Source: Acanthaster planci
Lineage: Eukaryota > Echinodermata > Asteroidea > Valvatida > Acanthasteridae
DNA length: 64,000 nt
Direction: 5' to 3'
NCBI RefSeq assembly: GCF_001949145.1
Contig: NW_019091360.1
Span: 1,647,231 to 1,711,230 of the forward strand
Translations under genes and position numbers: made by a program
Part shown: one piece after another, positions 42,801 through 54,800 of the stretch
Position numbering within the stretch: the first letter of the stretch is position 1
Layout of the letters: the number at the start of each line of letters is the position of its first letter
The notes under the pieces: generated by a model
Database searches by the model: none
Told to the model about the DNA's origin: nothing
What the model saw: the letters and a program-made list of their open reading frames with translations, nothing else

Positions 42801-45800
42801 AAAAAGTTTGTTACAGTTTCTGCATGGCGACAACGGCAGCTGATAACTTGAACCCTGCCAGATCGGTGCTCTTGGGTTTTGGTTACGACAATTTCAGTGA
42901 CGAAGTTGTATACTTCAGCCATCCTACTTCACACTTGTTCTTGCTGTCAAATACATGCATTTTGATGACTTGATGACACCATAGTTTGTTAACGTGTGCG
43001 CTTTTTATTGGGGGGGTCCATGTGGTATCAACAGACTGGAAGCTCTGTAAGAAAGCGTACATGTGAAGAAAGCATGATGTCATCAGTGCACAGGCCTGTT
43101 GGAGGTGGGTTCTCGAAGTCACATTTAATTAGGAAAGAAAACTCCACCTCTGTCCTCAGGTATGTAGCATCAGAAGGCACCGAGGACACCCCAACCGTCT
43201 GTGCTCATTGTGACCCAGAATGCAAGGGAAGATGTCGCGGACCGGTAAGTCATATCATGGTCGTCACTGCCCCCCACATCACATCGAACGTGACTTTAGC
43301 TTGGTCCGGTTCTAAGATGGGGCAAATGGCCACTTGAGCTTAATCGTTGTAGACTCGAAACGCCTGCCTAGTGGTAAGGACTGACGCCAACATCTTACGT
43401 TTTCCATCAAAGATTTCCACTCCTGGGGAGTCCTGATCCCTAAAATAAGAACAGTTTGTGACAATTTTCTTGGGAGGTTGGGTGGGTTTTATGGTAATTG
43501 TTATCGTTGGTATCTCTAAGGTGATTCTGATATTCATGTACGTCCATTTGTTACATTTATGATATTTATCATCTTATGTTGCGCGTAAACCATGCTTCCT
43601 TTCAAAGGACTGCTAAAGTAAATGAAATAAGAAAAAAATCAAATTGGTTTGTAATTTGAAATTCTGTTCTCTAACCCAAAATTGCGGATACAGACATGTT
43701 TTTTTCCTTTTGTTTTGAGTTTTATCATGAGGAACCAGTAGTGTGGTAATTGAGAACTCAAGACTATCACATGATCCCGCGATATGATCATAAGACCTAC
43801 GCATTCCCTTCTGTCTGAAATCAAGTCAAAAGCTATTCACCGGAACTGCAACAAAAGCAATCCTTTGTCATTTCTCACTGAGTGACTCGTCTTGTATCTT
43901 GTCTTGTGACTAGTTTTGTGACTGGCCTTGTGACTGGTCTGGCGTCTGGTCTTACATCTGGTCATTTGTCTAGCCGTATAAATGGTGTTGTGAATGGTCT
44001 TGTGAGTGATCTTTTGAGTGGTCTTATGAATGGTACCGACCACGACGCCAGAAATCTTTGGGGAATCTGACATTCATTCTTAAAGGGAACCACAGACTTT
44101 GGTATAGAACAACCATAGATTTTGAAAGAAAGGCAGTAATTCTTTACTGGTTCAGTATTGACTGCTTGTCTGTTTGGCCATCCAATCAGGGCCCCCAAAA
44201 CTGCACCGAGTGCCTACATGTGAAAGACGGTCCCTTCTGTCGGAAAGAGTGCCCCATCTCCAAGTACCCGGACGAGGACGGGGTCTGCCAACCCTGCCAC
44301 AGCAACTGCGTGGTGGAAAAAGGGTAAGTGTTGCACGACCTCCTGGGTGTCGCTGGTCTTCCTAAATGACCAACAACAACAACAAAAATAGTCTGTGGGG
44401 TCAATTTTATTTTGCTAAGTGAAGCTAGCGTTATTGTCAATTGGTTTTGGGTACCACGCTTACTGCCAAATATTGAGCTGATTCAGTGTGGAGAAAGATG
44501 AAGAACTTGGGCATTGGACGGTAAATAAAATGAGGACCTGTGAGAGTTGTGTAAAAGGAAAGTCTTAAGGTTAAAGGTACTTGGAGGAGTATCACACCTG
44601 TAGAAATTGAGTTTTCCTGAGAAAAAGCTGAGTACTCTGCTGTTGTTTGAGTTCAGTCTAGTTCGTATTCGGTGGTGTTAGTCAGAAAGTACTCAACTTC
44701 ATCACTGAGTAAAATATGGCTGAGGGCAGCAGTGAGTGACAAATTATCACGTGATATGGCTTGCAGTTTTTGGTGGGGAGGGCTCAACAGAATACTTTGT
44801 GCAGGGGGGCATTTGTCTGCGGAAAAACTCTGGAAATCGGTGCACCGGGATCAAGAAAATGAGCAAAGATGGAAATTAATGATTTAGAATTAATGCCAAC
44901 ATTTCTGAGGTGTAATTTTTATCAGCATTTCCGATTGTCTTTCATGCGAGTATTCTTCTCTGTCTCAATAATTTTGTGCAGGTGCACCGGACCAGATAAC
45001 AGAGTTGGACAAGGGGGCTGCGTTGGTTGTCATCAGGCACTGGTTGAACAAGATGGCCTGACAGTTGTAAGTCTATAATCTGGTAGAATGTTTCGCTTTG
45101 AAGACAGAGACAGAAAGAGGACTTTCTTGTCTTAAGGTTATGCAGCATAACTTGAACAATCTCTAGATTTTTCTTAATATTTGCTGCGTAAGTTTTGCTT
45201 GATACTGTGTTGTCAATTATGTCATTTGAAAAGAACTTTGGAAAAGATAGAATTCCCTTGTTTTGATTCTGTGAAACCTTAAAAAGTTTTGGTTTGATAT
45301 GGGATCTTAGGTTGTCCCAAATTTATTTGTGTGGAAATGTATATGAAATTGACCATGGCCCAATACTTTTGATGAGTGTGTTAATGCTCGGTGACAACTT
45401 GACTGCGCTTAGGTACAAAGCTTATCAAGAATGAACCGGCTAATGAATGGCAGTTGGTTAGACGTGCCAAAAACCTTAGTGGCACTTGCGTTCTTGAGTG
45501 TAACATACTTCAGGGACATAGCTGCAGTTCTTTAATGATATCTAACGTGATCCGTTTGAAAACTTGGAGTGAAACTAAATGCTTGTTACAGTTTTTCTGT
45601 TTGTACACCAAGAAGTGGGTTTTAATTTTTTTGGTAATTAATGATACTGTAGCCAGCATCTTGCTGTAGCTTAGTGAAATTTTTGTCGACTGTTGGAATT
45701 TTCCATCTAAGCATTTTAACCAAGTTTCTGTGTCCTATCATGCTCATTTCCCACCATGGCTAATGATAGAAAGACATTTCACCAGAGTGGGTAGGTAGTA

Positions 45801-48800
45801 GCACCGTGGTCTTGTCCAAACCAGGGGCTCCGACGTCAAACTCGCGGTCTGGTTTGAGTTGATGGCGTAAAGAGGTTTCTTGTTTCCTCATCACAACTCC
45901 GAGTCTTCTGGAGCTGGACTTGGAAACTTTGCAAGAGAACTGTATTTCTGTCCAGTGTCTTTCTTGGAAGATTCAAACTTGTGGAGATCAGTGTTAGAGA
46001 ATGGTCTAAGAGATCAGAACAACTCTATACTCACTGATGAAATCCACACCTGATTCTACAGGGTTTGTCATAGATAATGTTCCTCATGTTGGAAAACATG
46101 ATCCCCTGAACCTCCAACAAGTTGAATTAATGGGTAAACCATATTTTGAAAGTTTGGAGTGAGCGATGGGGTTGGTCTTGGCTTAGAAAACCTCTGTCCA
46201 TCGAGTGGAACCAGACCGGTTTGGGATGACGGTTAGCTCACCCCCCCTTGAACTTTGTCTGTACAGGATTATGGAATGCATTATTGGATTGCCAATGGCC
46301 TGCGTCCAACATGCACGTGTACTTTATACCAGAGAAACAATGTCTTGGTATCGCAGCCAGCATTAGAATCTGGAAGCAATACGAGAGATTCACAATAGCG
46401 CCACCAAGAGTTTGCAACGCATTGGCCAATCAGCAGGCGCGAAATTTGTCGACCTTTTCCAAACGCGCAATGGGTCGACAAATTCCGCGCATTGTGATTG
46501 GCCAACGCGTTGCAAACTCTTAGTGGCGCACTATTGTGAACCGGCCGTATTGTATACCCCAGTCCGTGTCATGGTCGTAGAGATGTGTGACCTCCAAGAT
46601 GTATGTACTTGTGCTCTCAACGTACGGTTGCCCCGTTGTCATTAACATTTTTGCTGTATTTGAAAGCGGAGAAGTCGCAAAGCAGACGATGTGGTCTCCA
46701 TTCTAGTCGGTCGACGTGACGCCATTTGGAACAAAAGAAAAGGACATTTTATATACAAGGCGCATGTGTGTGTGTTGGCATGTAGAAAATCCTGAAAATA
46801 GTCCCATGCGTACACATGTGCTGAAGTTGGAAGTTTATGCTGCATACAAAAATACTTGCATATCTTACTGTTTCCAAAGTGTCTGAAGACTCCATTCGAG
46901 ACACTTTATATGTATGCATACATTTCTCCCTTTCCCAAGTCCCCGTCTGTCCTAAAAAAAAGCAGTAACAAGTAAAGAGGCTGCCAAAGATTGTATCCCC
47001 CGAAAATGGTGTCCCACATCAATGTAACTGTAGTTAGAAATAACGTTGAACGTAAGCCTTGACAGTGTTTCTCAATGTGCATCATGACATGAAGATGCAT
47101 GTGCCTGGCCATGTCCGTTCCACGAATGAGTGCATTTTGGACTAACCTCCCAGCTAGACAGGCAGATTTCCCAATTCCGTTCATCATGTGTCAATCCAGT
47201 CATCCCATCCCTGCCCAGAATCAGAGTACTGCGTCACTGCTTCCTTTACATCAATTAACATTAACCCACTTTGTGTCGGAAATGTGCAAGTAGGCATGGC
47301 GAGCGGGTTACAACGAAAAGCGCGTCTCAACTGGTTTTTCCCCCATGTAAATCCCTCCCTTTGTTTTGCACATAAAATCTGGTGGCGGACGGCGTGATGA
47401 ACTTGGCCACTGTGCACCGGCCTGTTGTGGGTAGCAACAGAAAGAAATAAATTACAGAAAGAAATATCATAGAGAGACGTTCCAATGACTCATGCAAAAC
47501 AATATATATCCATGGCGTTGGGCGCTACGTCAAAAGCTGGCTGCCACATCCTGCCTATGTTCAGCCAAAAATAGGCCCAGTCGCATGCGTAAGTGGTGAA
47601 GCTGAGTAGAAGTACTTGGTCATGGGTCACGGCTGGCCATCGTTGCATTTTGTTGTTTGACCTTCACAGTGTAGTGATTGTCACAAACACACGGCTCGTT
47701 CGGACGAAAATGTATTTTGGAGAACGGAAATTCTTATCAAAAGACAAACTGTGCATGAGAAAGCATGTACCAAATCCCTAGGATTTTTTTTTTGCTTGTG
47801 GATAAATTAAATCAAACTTCCAGGCTGCCGGTGAGTGACAAAAGGAATGCCTGCATTTTGGAACATCCCTGATTCATCCAGCCTTTCCTTAAAATCAGTG
47901 GCATTATTAAATTGTAACTCTCCCCAAATCCTGTCACAGTGCTGTTAAGACTTTTGAGGAGTTCATCTTGTGTATGTCGACACTGTACCCCGATCATGTA
48001 CTATTGATGTTTCCAACCCTCATTGGAAATTCAGTGTTGTATTCCAGTCCATCACAAGTCCCCGCAAGTCTCTGACAAGGCATTCAGTCAATTCACAAGC
48101 TAGTCAAATGAGCTGTGAAAAAAAGCATTGTCTTTTGTCATTGTTAACCTGTTACTTGTGACTGGCGTTTGAAGGGACTTGAGACTCGAATATAACACTG
48201 TTGAAAGTCACAGCAGAAGAGCAAGCCGAGGTTTTTGACGCGGTTCATGCCAGCCAAAATATGTACGTTTAAAAGGAAGTGCATGTGTCCTGAGGAGGGG
48301 GATGCCTTGTCCTGCTACTCCCTCCTCCCTTTCTGTCCCCGCCCCCAAGATAACCCCAAATTAAATGAAAAGCTGGAAGGGGCTTGAACTTGCAAAATTG
48401 AAATTTCTAAGCCCTTCTCAGACCCGTAAAAGAAATACAAGTCTGGCACAATTCACGATCTAAAGAGGCACACTGGATTCTGGGGAGACAAGCTAATTGA
48501 ATTTCCCTGACAATTGTTAACTGCAGTTGTTTGAAAATAAAGTCACCCATGCTCACATGTATTCAGGCTGCATGCTTACTGATAAAGTACAGGTCTCAGA
48601 GTGAAATTGGTCAAAGCGAGGCAAATGGCTCCACTTAAAACAAACAGAAAGACGTTCTAAGAGAACCAAAGAGTGCTTAGCGAGTGGAGCCTCCCATTGA
48701 TGTGGGGGGTGAGAAATTTTTTCGGTTTAGAAAAATTACGTTATTTGGGGGGAATTCAAATGTGTGAAGACCCCCAAATTTAGCCACGCCCCTCAGAAAG

Positions 48801-51800
48801 GCCGTGGAATGTTACAGCTAGAAATTTGTAAATTCCACCTCCCCCCCCAAATAAATTAAAAACTTAAGCCCCCACCTCTGTAAATCTGGTTCTTAATCAA
48901 ATCTTGGGAACTACTCGTTTATAATTTGAATTCCTGCAGTAAAGACAAAAGTTTGATCTGTTCCTATTTTTTTGGTGGGCCTAGTTGGAGTGCATGCCGG
49001 ATGGTGCACAGTGTGGCAACAATTCCTTCTACTACCATGTTGGAGAGTCTAGCAACTTGCCGCTCCGTGGCTATTCGGTGAGTATGGATTGACGGAGCAC
49101 CTGCTGAGCAGGGTAAAATGCCATAGAATGCTCACGGAGCAGCCATCTTGCATTTCTGCCATTCAAAGCAGTGTAAACCAACCTGAGGCTGGAAGACAGT
49201 CTGTCCCCTTTTATCAATATGGGAAGTTGTATTACTATTGCCGATGGGGTCGACAGGGATCAAGACAAACGTGATAACAGCATCATTACAGGTGTCTTGC
49301 ATTGAGAGTACTCGAGAAAGATTCATGTAGGAATTCTGCAACGCTGAGCCCTCGATCACCAATTTTTTTGGGGGGGGGGTCAGAGGCCAAAGAAGATTGT
49401 GGTCTCCCTGTGTTGAGAGAAAAGGCACTTTGTTGGTTATCAGTCAAGACATCACAAGATCTGTCACTAAACCAGCCACAAGACCATTGATAAGACTAGT
49501 CACTGGCAGCAGTGTGAACAGTGACAGAAGAATGATTTTGTTGCCGTTCATTTGAAATTACTTGCGACTTGTTTTCAGACTTGAGGCCTTGCACAGTCTT
49601 GAAATGGCCTTGGGAGGTCTTGACTGCCACACCGTGGTTGCTTGATCCATGTTTTATCTGCATAGTCTGTAACACATTCAGAGGCTGCATTTGTGCATGG
49701 AAATCTTGGCGTACGCTATTCATTCACTGCCCAGAGACAAGTGAACACTGTGTATCGCCCAGAACTGATATTTTGTTTTCCTCTTCCCTCGGACTTAAAA
49801 AGCTCTGTCAGATGTGCGATCACAACTGCCTGGGTTGCCATGGGGCAGGCCCCTCCAGCTGTAAGCAATGCAAGCGATACAGACGGGAGCAGGAGTGTGC
49901 AGACGAGTGCTTTGCCCACCAGTTCCCCGACCAAAATGACACCTGTCAGAACTGCCACCGCGAGTGCCGCGGCTGCTCCGGCGGGAGCTCCCCCTATGAC
50001 TGCATCCGCTGTCAGAACTTGGAAGTGCTTGAAAGCCAGAATGTGGTAAGTGCTGCCTCTCACTGTGTGCGTACTGCTGTAACATTGATCAATCATACTT
50101 GATTGCGAATCATAATTACCTTGTTAGGAAAATGTCAAATCAGTTTCAATTTTGACTGTATATCATTAATTATCCTTTATGAACATAAGAAAAACCACAA
50201 ACTAGAATGATACTTGCAGATCTGTGTTAGAGACAGCCTGAACTTTTGACCCAAGTAAATCTTTTTAAAAAGGCTCAATAGCAACTAGTCACCAAGACTT
50301 TTGCTGTCATCAACAGACCTACTGTGCCAAGGAGTGTCCACCTGACTACCCCTACAACGATCGCAACTCCCACTGTGTGGCCAACTGCTCGGAGAATGAG
50401 TTTGCCAACAAGAACGACGTCTGCATGGCCTGCCACCAGCAGTGCCTGGGCGGCTGCTTCAATGACCGCCGCAGCTCCTGTTTCCAGTGCCGCAATGTCA
50501 AGCACGGCCGGGAGTGCCTGGAGAAGTGCCCGGAGGGCTTCCTGAACAGCAGCGGAGTATGCATGAAAGACCCCTCCCTGGAGAGTACTCGGAATCCCCA
50601 GAAGTGAGTGGTGCATGCGACATTTTAGTTTCGAAGATTTCCTCCTTTTTCGCTAGGTCCGATTCCTTCCGTCATTCAAACTGTCGTTAATGACTTGCGT
50701 TTTCCTGGAATAATTTACAGTGAGCCAGTTCAGCATTTGAAAACAAAGCGCCACATGTCATGCCAGCTAGGACATAAGTCTGTAAGTCGGCGTGAAATCA
50801 CCCTGATACAGTGTTGTAGTGGAGTATTTTTTAAGTACAAAGGTTCTCTGCCAAATATTGAACTGGGTAAGAGGGAATAAAGCTGAAGTACATTGATGGT
50901 AAATACACAAAGATAGGATTACAAATTAAACGTTAGACTTCGGATACTACAGGAGAAAAGCACTCAGAAAATACTTGGCTGAGTACTTTCTGAGTCTTTC
51001 GTCCCAAAAATTTAATTTTTATTAAACAGTGATAGTCTGAAGTTATCATTTCACTTTGTAATCTTACCTTTGTGCATGTACACTGTGCCATCAAATGCCC
51101 ATGTACTCCGGCTTTTTTCCCTCCTAACTAGTTAAACACAATAAAAAAAAATCACAAGATTACTCTGGTGGGACTCGAACCCATGACCTCCTGCTTACTA
51201 GTGCAGACGTTTTAACCACTCGACCACCGAGCTTGCCGGGGTCAGCTGGACAGTCGGAGTCAGGTGAAGCAGCTGGTACCGCAAACTATTTTCAAGATGT
51301 ATTTTTGCGTAGGGGAGATGTCAATTTGTATAAGCAGGAGATCGTGGGTTCGAGTCCCACTCGAGTAATCTTGGGAATTTTTTCGCAAGCTCTTGGACAA
51401 GCACTGAGCATACAGTGATCTCCCCAATGCAAAAATACATCTTGAAAATAGTTAAACACTTGGCAGAGAACTTGGTACTCAAAAAGTACTGACCATGGCA
51501 TGCAAATGTTGAGGTTGACTGACCTACCTACAATGTGCCCGACTTTGAGCATCTCAATGCTGAATTGGCTCATGAGCAGTGACAGCTCTCACTCTTACTG
51601 CGCAAACCCATTAGGTGAAATTGTGCATGAGCATGTGCGCAAGAAAGCGAGACACTTCAAACTGGGGTTCCAAGTCGTCACACGATGGCTTTCTAATTTG
51701 TTTCTTGCAGATCCGGGACACCTGTTGGCACCATTGTGGGTATCACTGTGTCGTTAGTGGCCATTATCATAGTCGCTATCATTGCATACATTGTCTACAA

Positions 51801-54800
51801 TAGACTGACCAAAAGTGGTTACATCCCACCAGCACTGGTGAGTTAAACCCAAAAAATAAGGTTCAGAGCTCTTCAAATTCTCAGGAATTCTCTGTCAATT
51901 TTTGTAGTGCAAGTTGATACAGTTGGACATGGACTGAATGTCTAGGCTTCCTGTTGCGTTCTTGTGAATTGTGACTTCAAACTCAAAGAAGCATTAAAAA
52001 AATTTTTGCCTCGCCTTGGTGAAATTGAAAAAAAAACCAAGAATTTAACCAAAATCCAAGCCCGGTGTTTACGATTTCTCCGTGCTGTGGCTGGTCACAA
52101 AAGGCCAGTTTCATTTGAAATATTTGCAAAGTTGTCTTGTTTCTGACATGATCTTTCAGTGAGTTGCATTCCGTTTCAAATACCTGTATGCATCGAATCC
52201 ATCAATACCTTGGACAATTTAGCCATTCCTATTGGTCAAGTGCCTATCACATGGCCAGTCTTGAATGGTCCATAAAGCACCAGCTTTTTGTAGGGGGCAC
52301 CTACCATCACATGGCTAGAAGGGTGTTTGAGGAAACTCAAGTGAAATGGTGGATGTTTCCAGCTGGTGTAAATCATGGCTTTCATTCGGTTTTCCAGGCT
52401 TTGAAGGACCTCCAAGGGGCCAACTATGGCAACGGGGTGAGTGACGATACAAAGAGAATCTTAGTTGGTTGTTCATTGTTCTTCACTTTGTAAAGAGACG
52501 GAATCTTTGTATTTTGGGGCAGAAGTTTGTTTACTACGCAGATGCACGCCTGTTGGCAAAACGTTTTTATTGTTAAACAACAGAGCAACCTTCCTTTATT
52601 TACTTCCATGTACCCTACAAAATGCGAGATGATATCAAACCTGCCGCTGTTTTTTCTCCTGTTATAGAGCAGGTGTGTTTGAAACTTGCCTCATGAGAAC
52701 TCAGTAGAGTCGATCAAGCAGCATTCAGATTTTTTGCCCGTGTTTTTGTTTTTTAATTCAAGAATGAAACGAGAGGCCTGTTCGAATCATTTGGAAGAAA
52801 CCTACGCAAGATTGAAAGAGAAAAAGAATTGGTTGACATTGAAAGCTGCACGCTGAAGATAATTTTAAAAAAACGTGTTTTAGGGTGTGGTGTTTTTGTC
52901 GTAAGGCAGTGATTAACCACTTCCTGCCGGGGCAGTTATCAATGTTGATGATGCTGGGCCGGGATATTTATCATTTTTTTCTGTTTACAAAATTCTTTAA
53001 AAATTCCTATCTTCATTTATTGGACACTTACAAACACGTGAAGGACTGTCTGGTGGCCCCTCTAGCCGGACAGACAAAATCTATTGACGCCTGAGTATTT
53101 CAGCCAGGCCTGCAGCCTTGTAAAAAGAGCCCAGATTGTGCGGTGTTATATAACTTTCTTTTGTTCATGAACCTGGCTCAGTGCCCTGCCGATCTCTTTT
53201 CAGCAGGGGCCAGATTAGCATGTAGCGGTGCTGTGTGGCTCATCACTGCGGTGGTGGAGCGCTTTTGTCCCCGGTGGTAATCCATTCGCTCTAAATACCC
53301 CAAACCGTGGTATACGGTTTCAAAACAAGGCTGGATTATCTCCATTTTTGGAGTGAAAAAATGTCGGTAATGCCCAGCAGCCTGGTCTTTTGAAATGTCA
53401 AAATGGCCCCTTGAATATGGAGATCAGGTGGTGTTACATGGTGTCAGGTTCTTACATTTTTGGAATTGTCGGAGTCTGGTTCCGGATGGATTCCATAGAC
53501 CCCACACAGTGCACACCACCAAGCTTGAGCTGATGTATGCGTAATGTTTGCCTGACCATTTCACAGCCCCTGACTCCCAGCGGCGCCGTCCCCAACCAGG
53601 CCCAGCTCAAGATCATCAAGGAGACGGAGCTGAAACGAGGCAGTGTGCTGGGTTCGGGGGCCTTTGGCACCGTCTACCGTGGCCTGTGGATCCCCGAGGG
53701 GGAGGCCAAGATCAGGATCCCCGTTGCCATCAAGGTGCTGCGGGAGGTCTCGCCGCAGGCCTCAGAAGAGCTCCTCGAGGTAAAGTGGAGCCTTTGCCAG
53801 TGAAGACCTACTACTGAGATCTTCACCAGTATTGCCCATCCCAAGAAAGTATCCCTGTCTGGGATCTGTTAAATATAAACATCCACCTTTAGATGCCCTT
53901 CCAGAAGCTTTAGTAATGAATATTGCTCCTAAAGATCTTCCAGTCTCCCCAAGCAGGATCTTCCGTCAAGAAACTTTCCCCAGATCCCCTCCCCAGTGGT
54001 TCTTTCCTCATTACTCTCAATCATGATCTCCATCTCCCCCCTACGCCCCTCCCTTTCCTCCAACTAAGGTGTCCCATCTCCTGCAGAGCAGCCTCGCCTT
54101 CATCAAAATCTCACCACAAACCTGGCTTTAGCTAGTCTCACCACCTTGGACGAAAATGTTGTTTCTGCGACCACAAGATAGGCCCACCATTCCAACACTG
54201 AGATTTGGGATTGTGGGACCAGCCTGATTTTTATTTCCCAGTCCACTGAATGTCAATTCCGTTGCTTCCTCAACCGACAGGAAGCCAAAGTGATGGCGTC
54301 AGTCGATCATCCCTACCTCCTGCGGCTGGCCTGTGTGTGCATGGCCCAAGAGATCTCCCTCATCACGCAGCTCATGCCCCTGGGAGCCTTGCTCGACTAT
54401 GTGCGAGAGCACAAGGATCGGATTGGGTCCCACCATCTCCTGAACTGGTGCTACCAAATAGCCCAGGTATGTCGTGGTCCAGTCTTACTGCATGGAGAGT
54501 TTTCTAGCCTCAGTTTTCAGTAAGCTGTAAATTTGTCATAGTAACATTTTAGAGATTCCTGTGGAACCAAATCTGATTTAAACAAGGGTGTGAGAATTCA
54601 GCTTTTTAGCTGATTTCAGCTGGTTTTTTTTAGATGTTGAGCCTGCTTTTTTGCACACCTGGTCTGTACAAAATTATGAAAACCTTTCACAATTCAGCTT
54701 TTTTGCCAGCAGTTTTCATTTTTAATATTAAGTGGCCACTCACACCCCTGTTCAAAAGTGCAGTTGAATGTATTTTTTCGTACACTGCATGCCTGTGAAT

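Larger units (their letters stand above)
45067..48984 (+). other. 3.9 kb intron after E14
   Basis: No exon recognised. It contains a foldback element at 46390-46539 and a dispersed repeat at 48045-48190. A 200 bp stretch around 48700-48890 is rich in C and G runs and may be another decayed repeat. Confidence 0.6.
50810..51495. repeat. Composite inverted-repeat element with two facing tRNA-like SINE heads
   Basis: The outer arms are inverted: left aaggttctctgccaaatat near 50840, right cacttggcagagaacttgg near 51455. An inner inverted pair is tattttcaagatgtattttt at 51287-51306 against aaaaatacatcttgaaaata at 51430-51449. Between them a tRNA-like unit reads on the minus strand (51163-51238) and a partial one on the plus strand (51333-51378). 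It lies in the intron before the transmembrane exon. Confidence 0.6.

Noticed and set aside
49716-50096. Long - strand open frames over E16 and E17
   Set aside because: Antisense shadows of GC-rich coding exons.
51163-51238. Functional tRNA gene
   Set aside because: A and B boxes are present, but the acceptor stem does not pair and the unit sits inside a nested repeat, so a SINE head is more likely.
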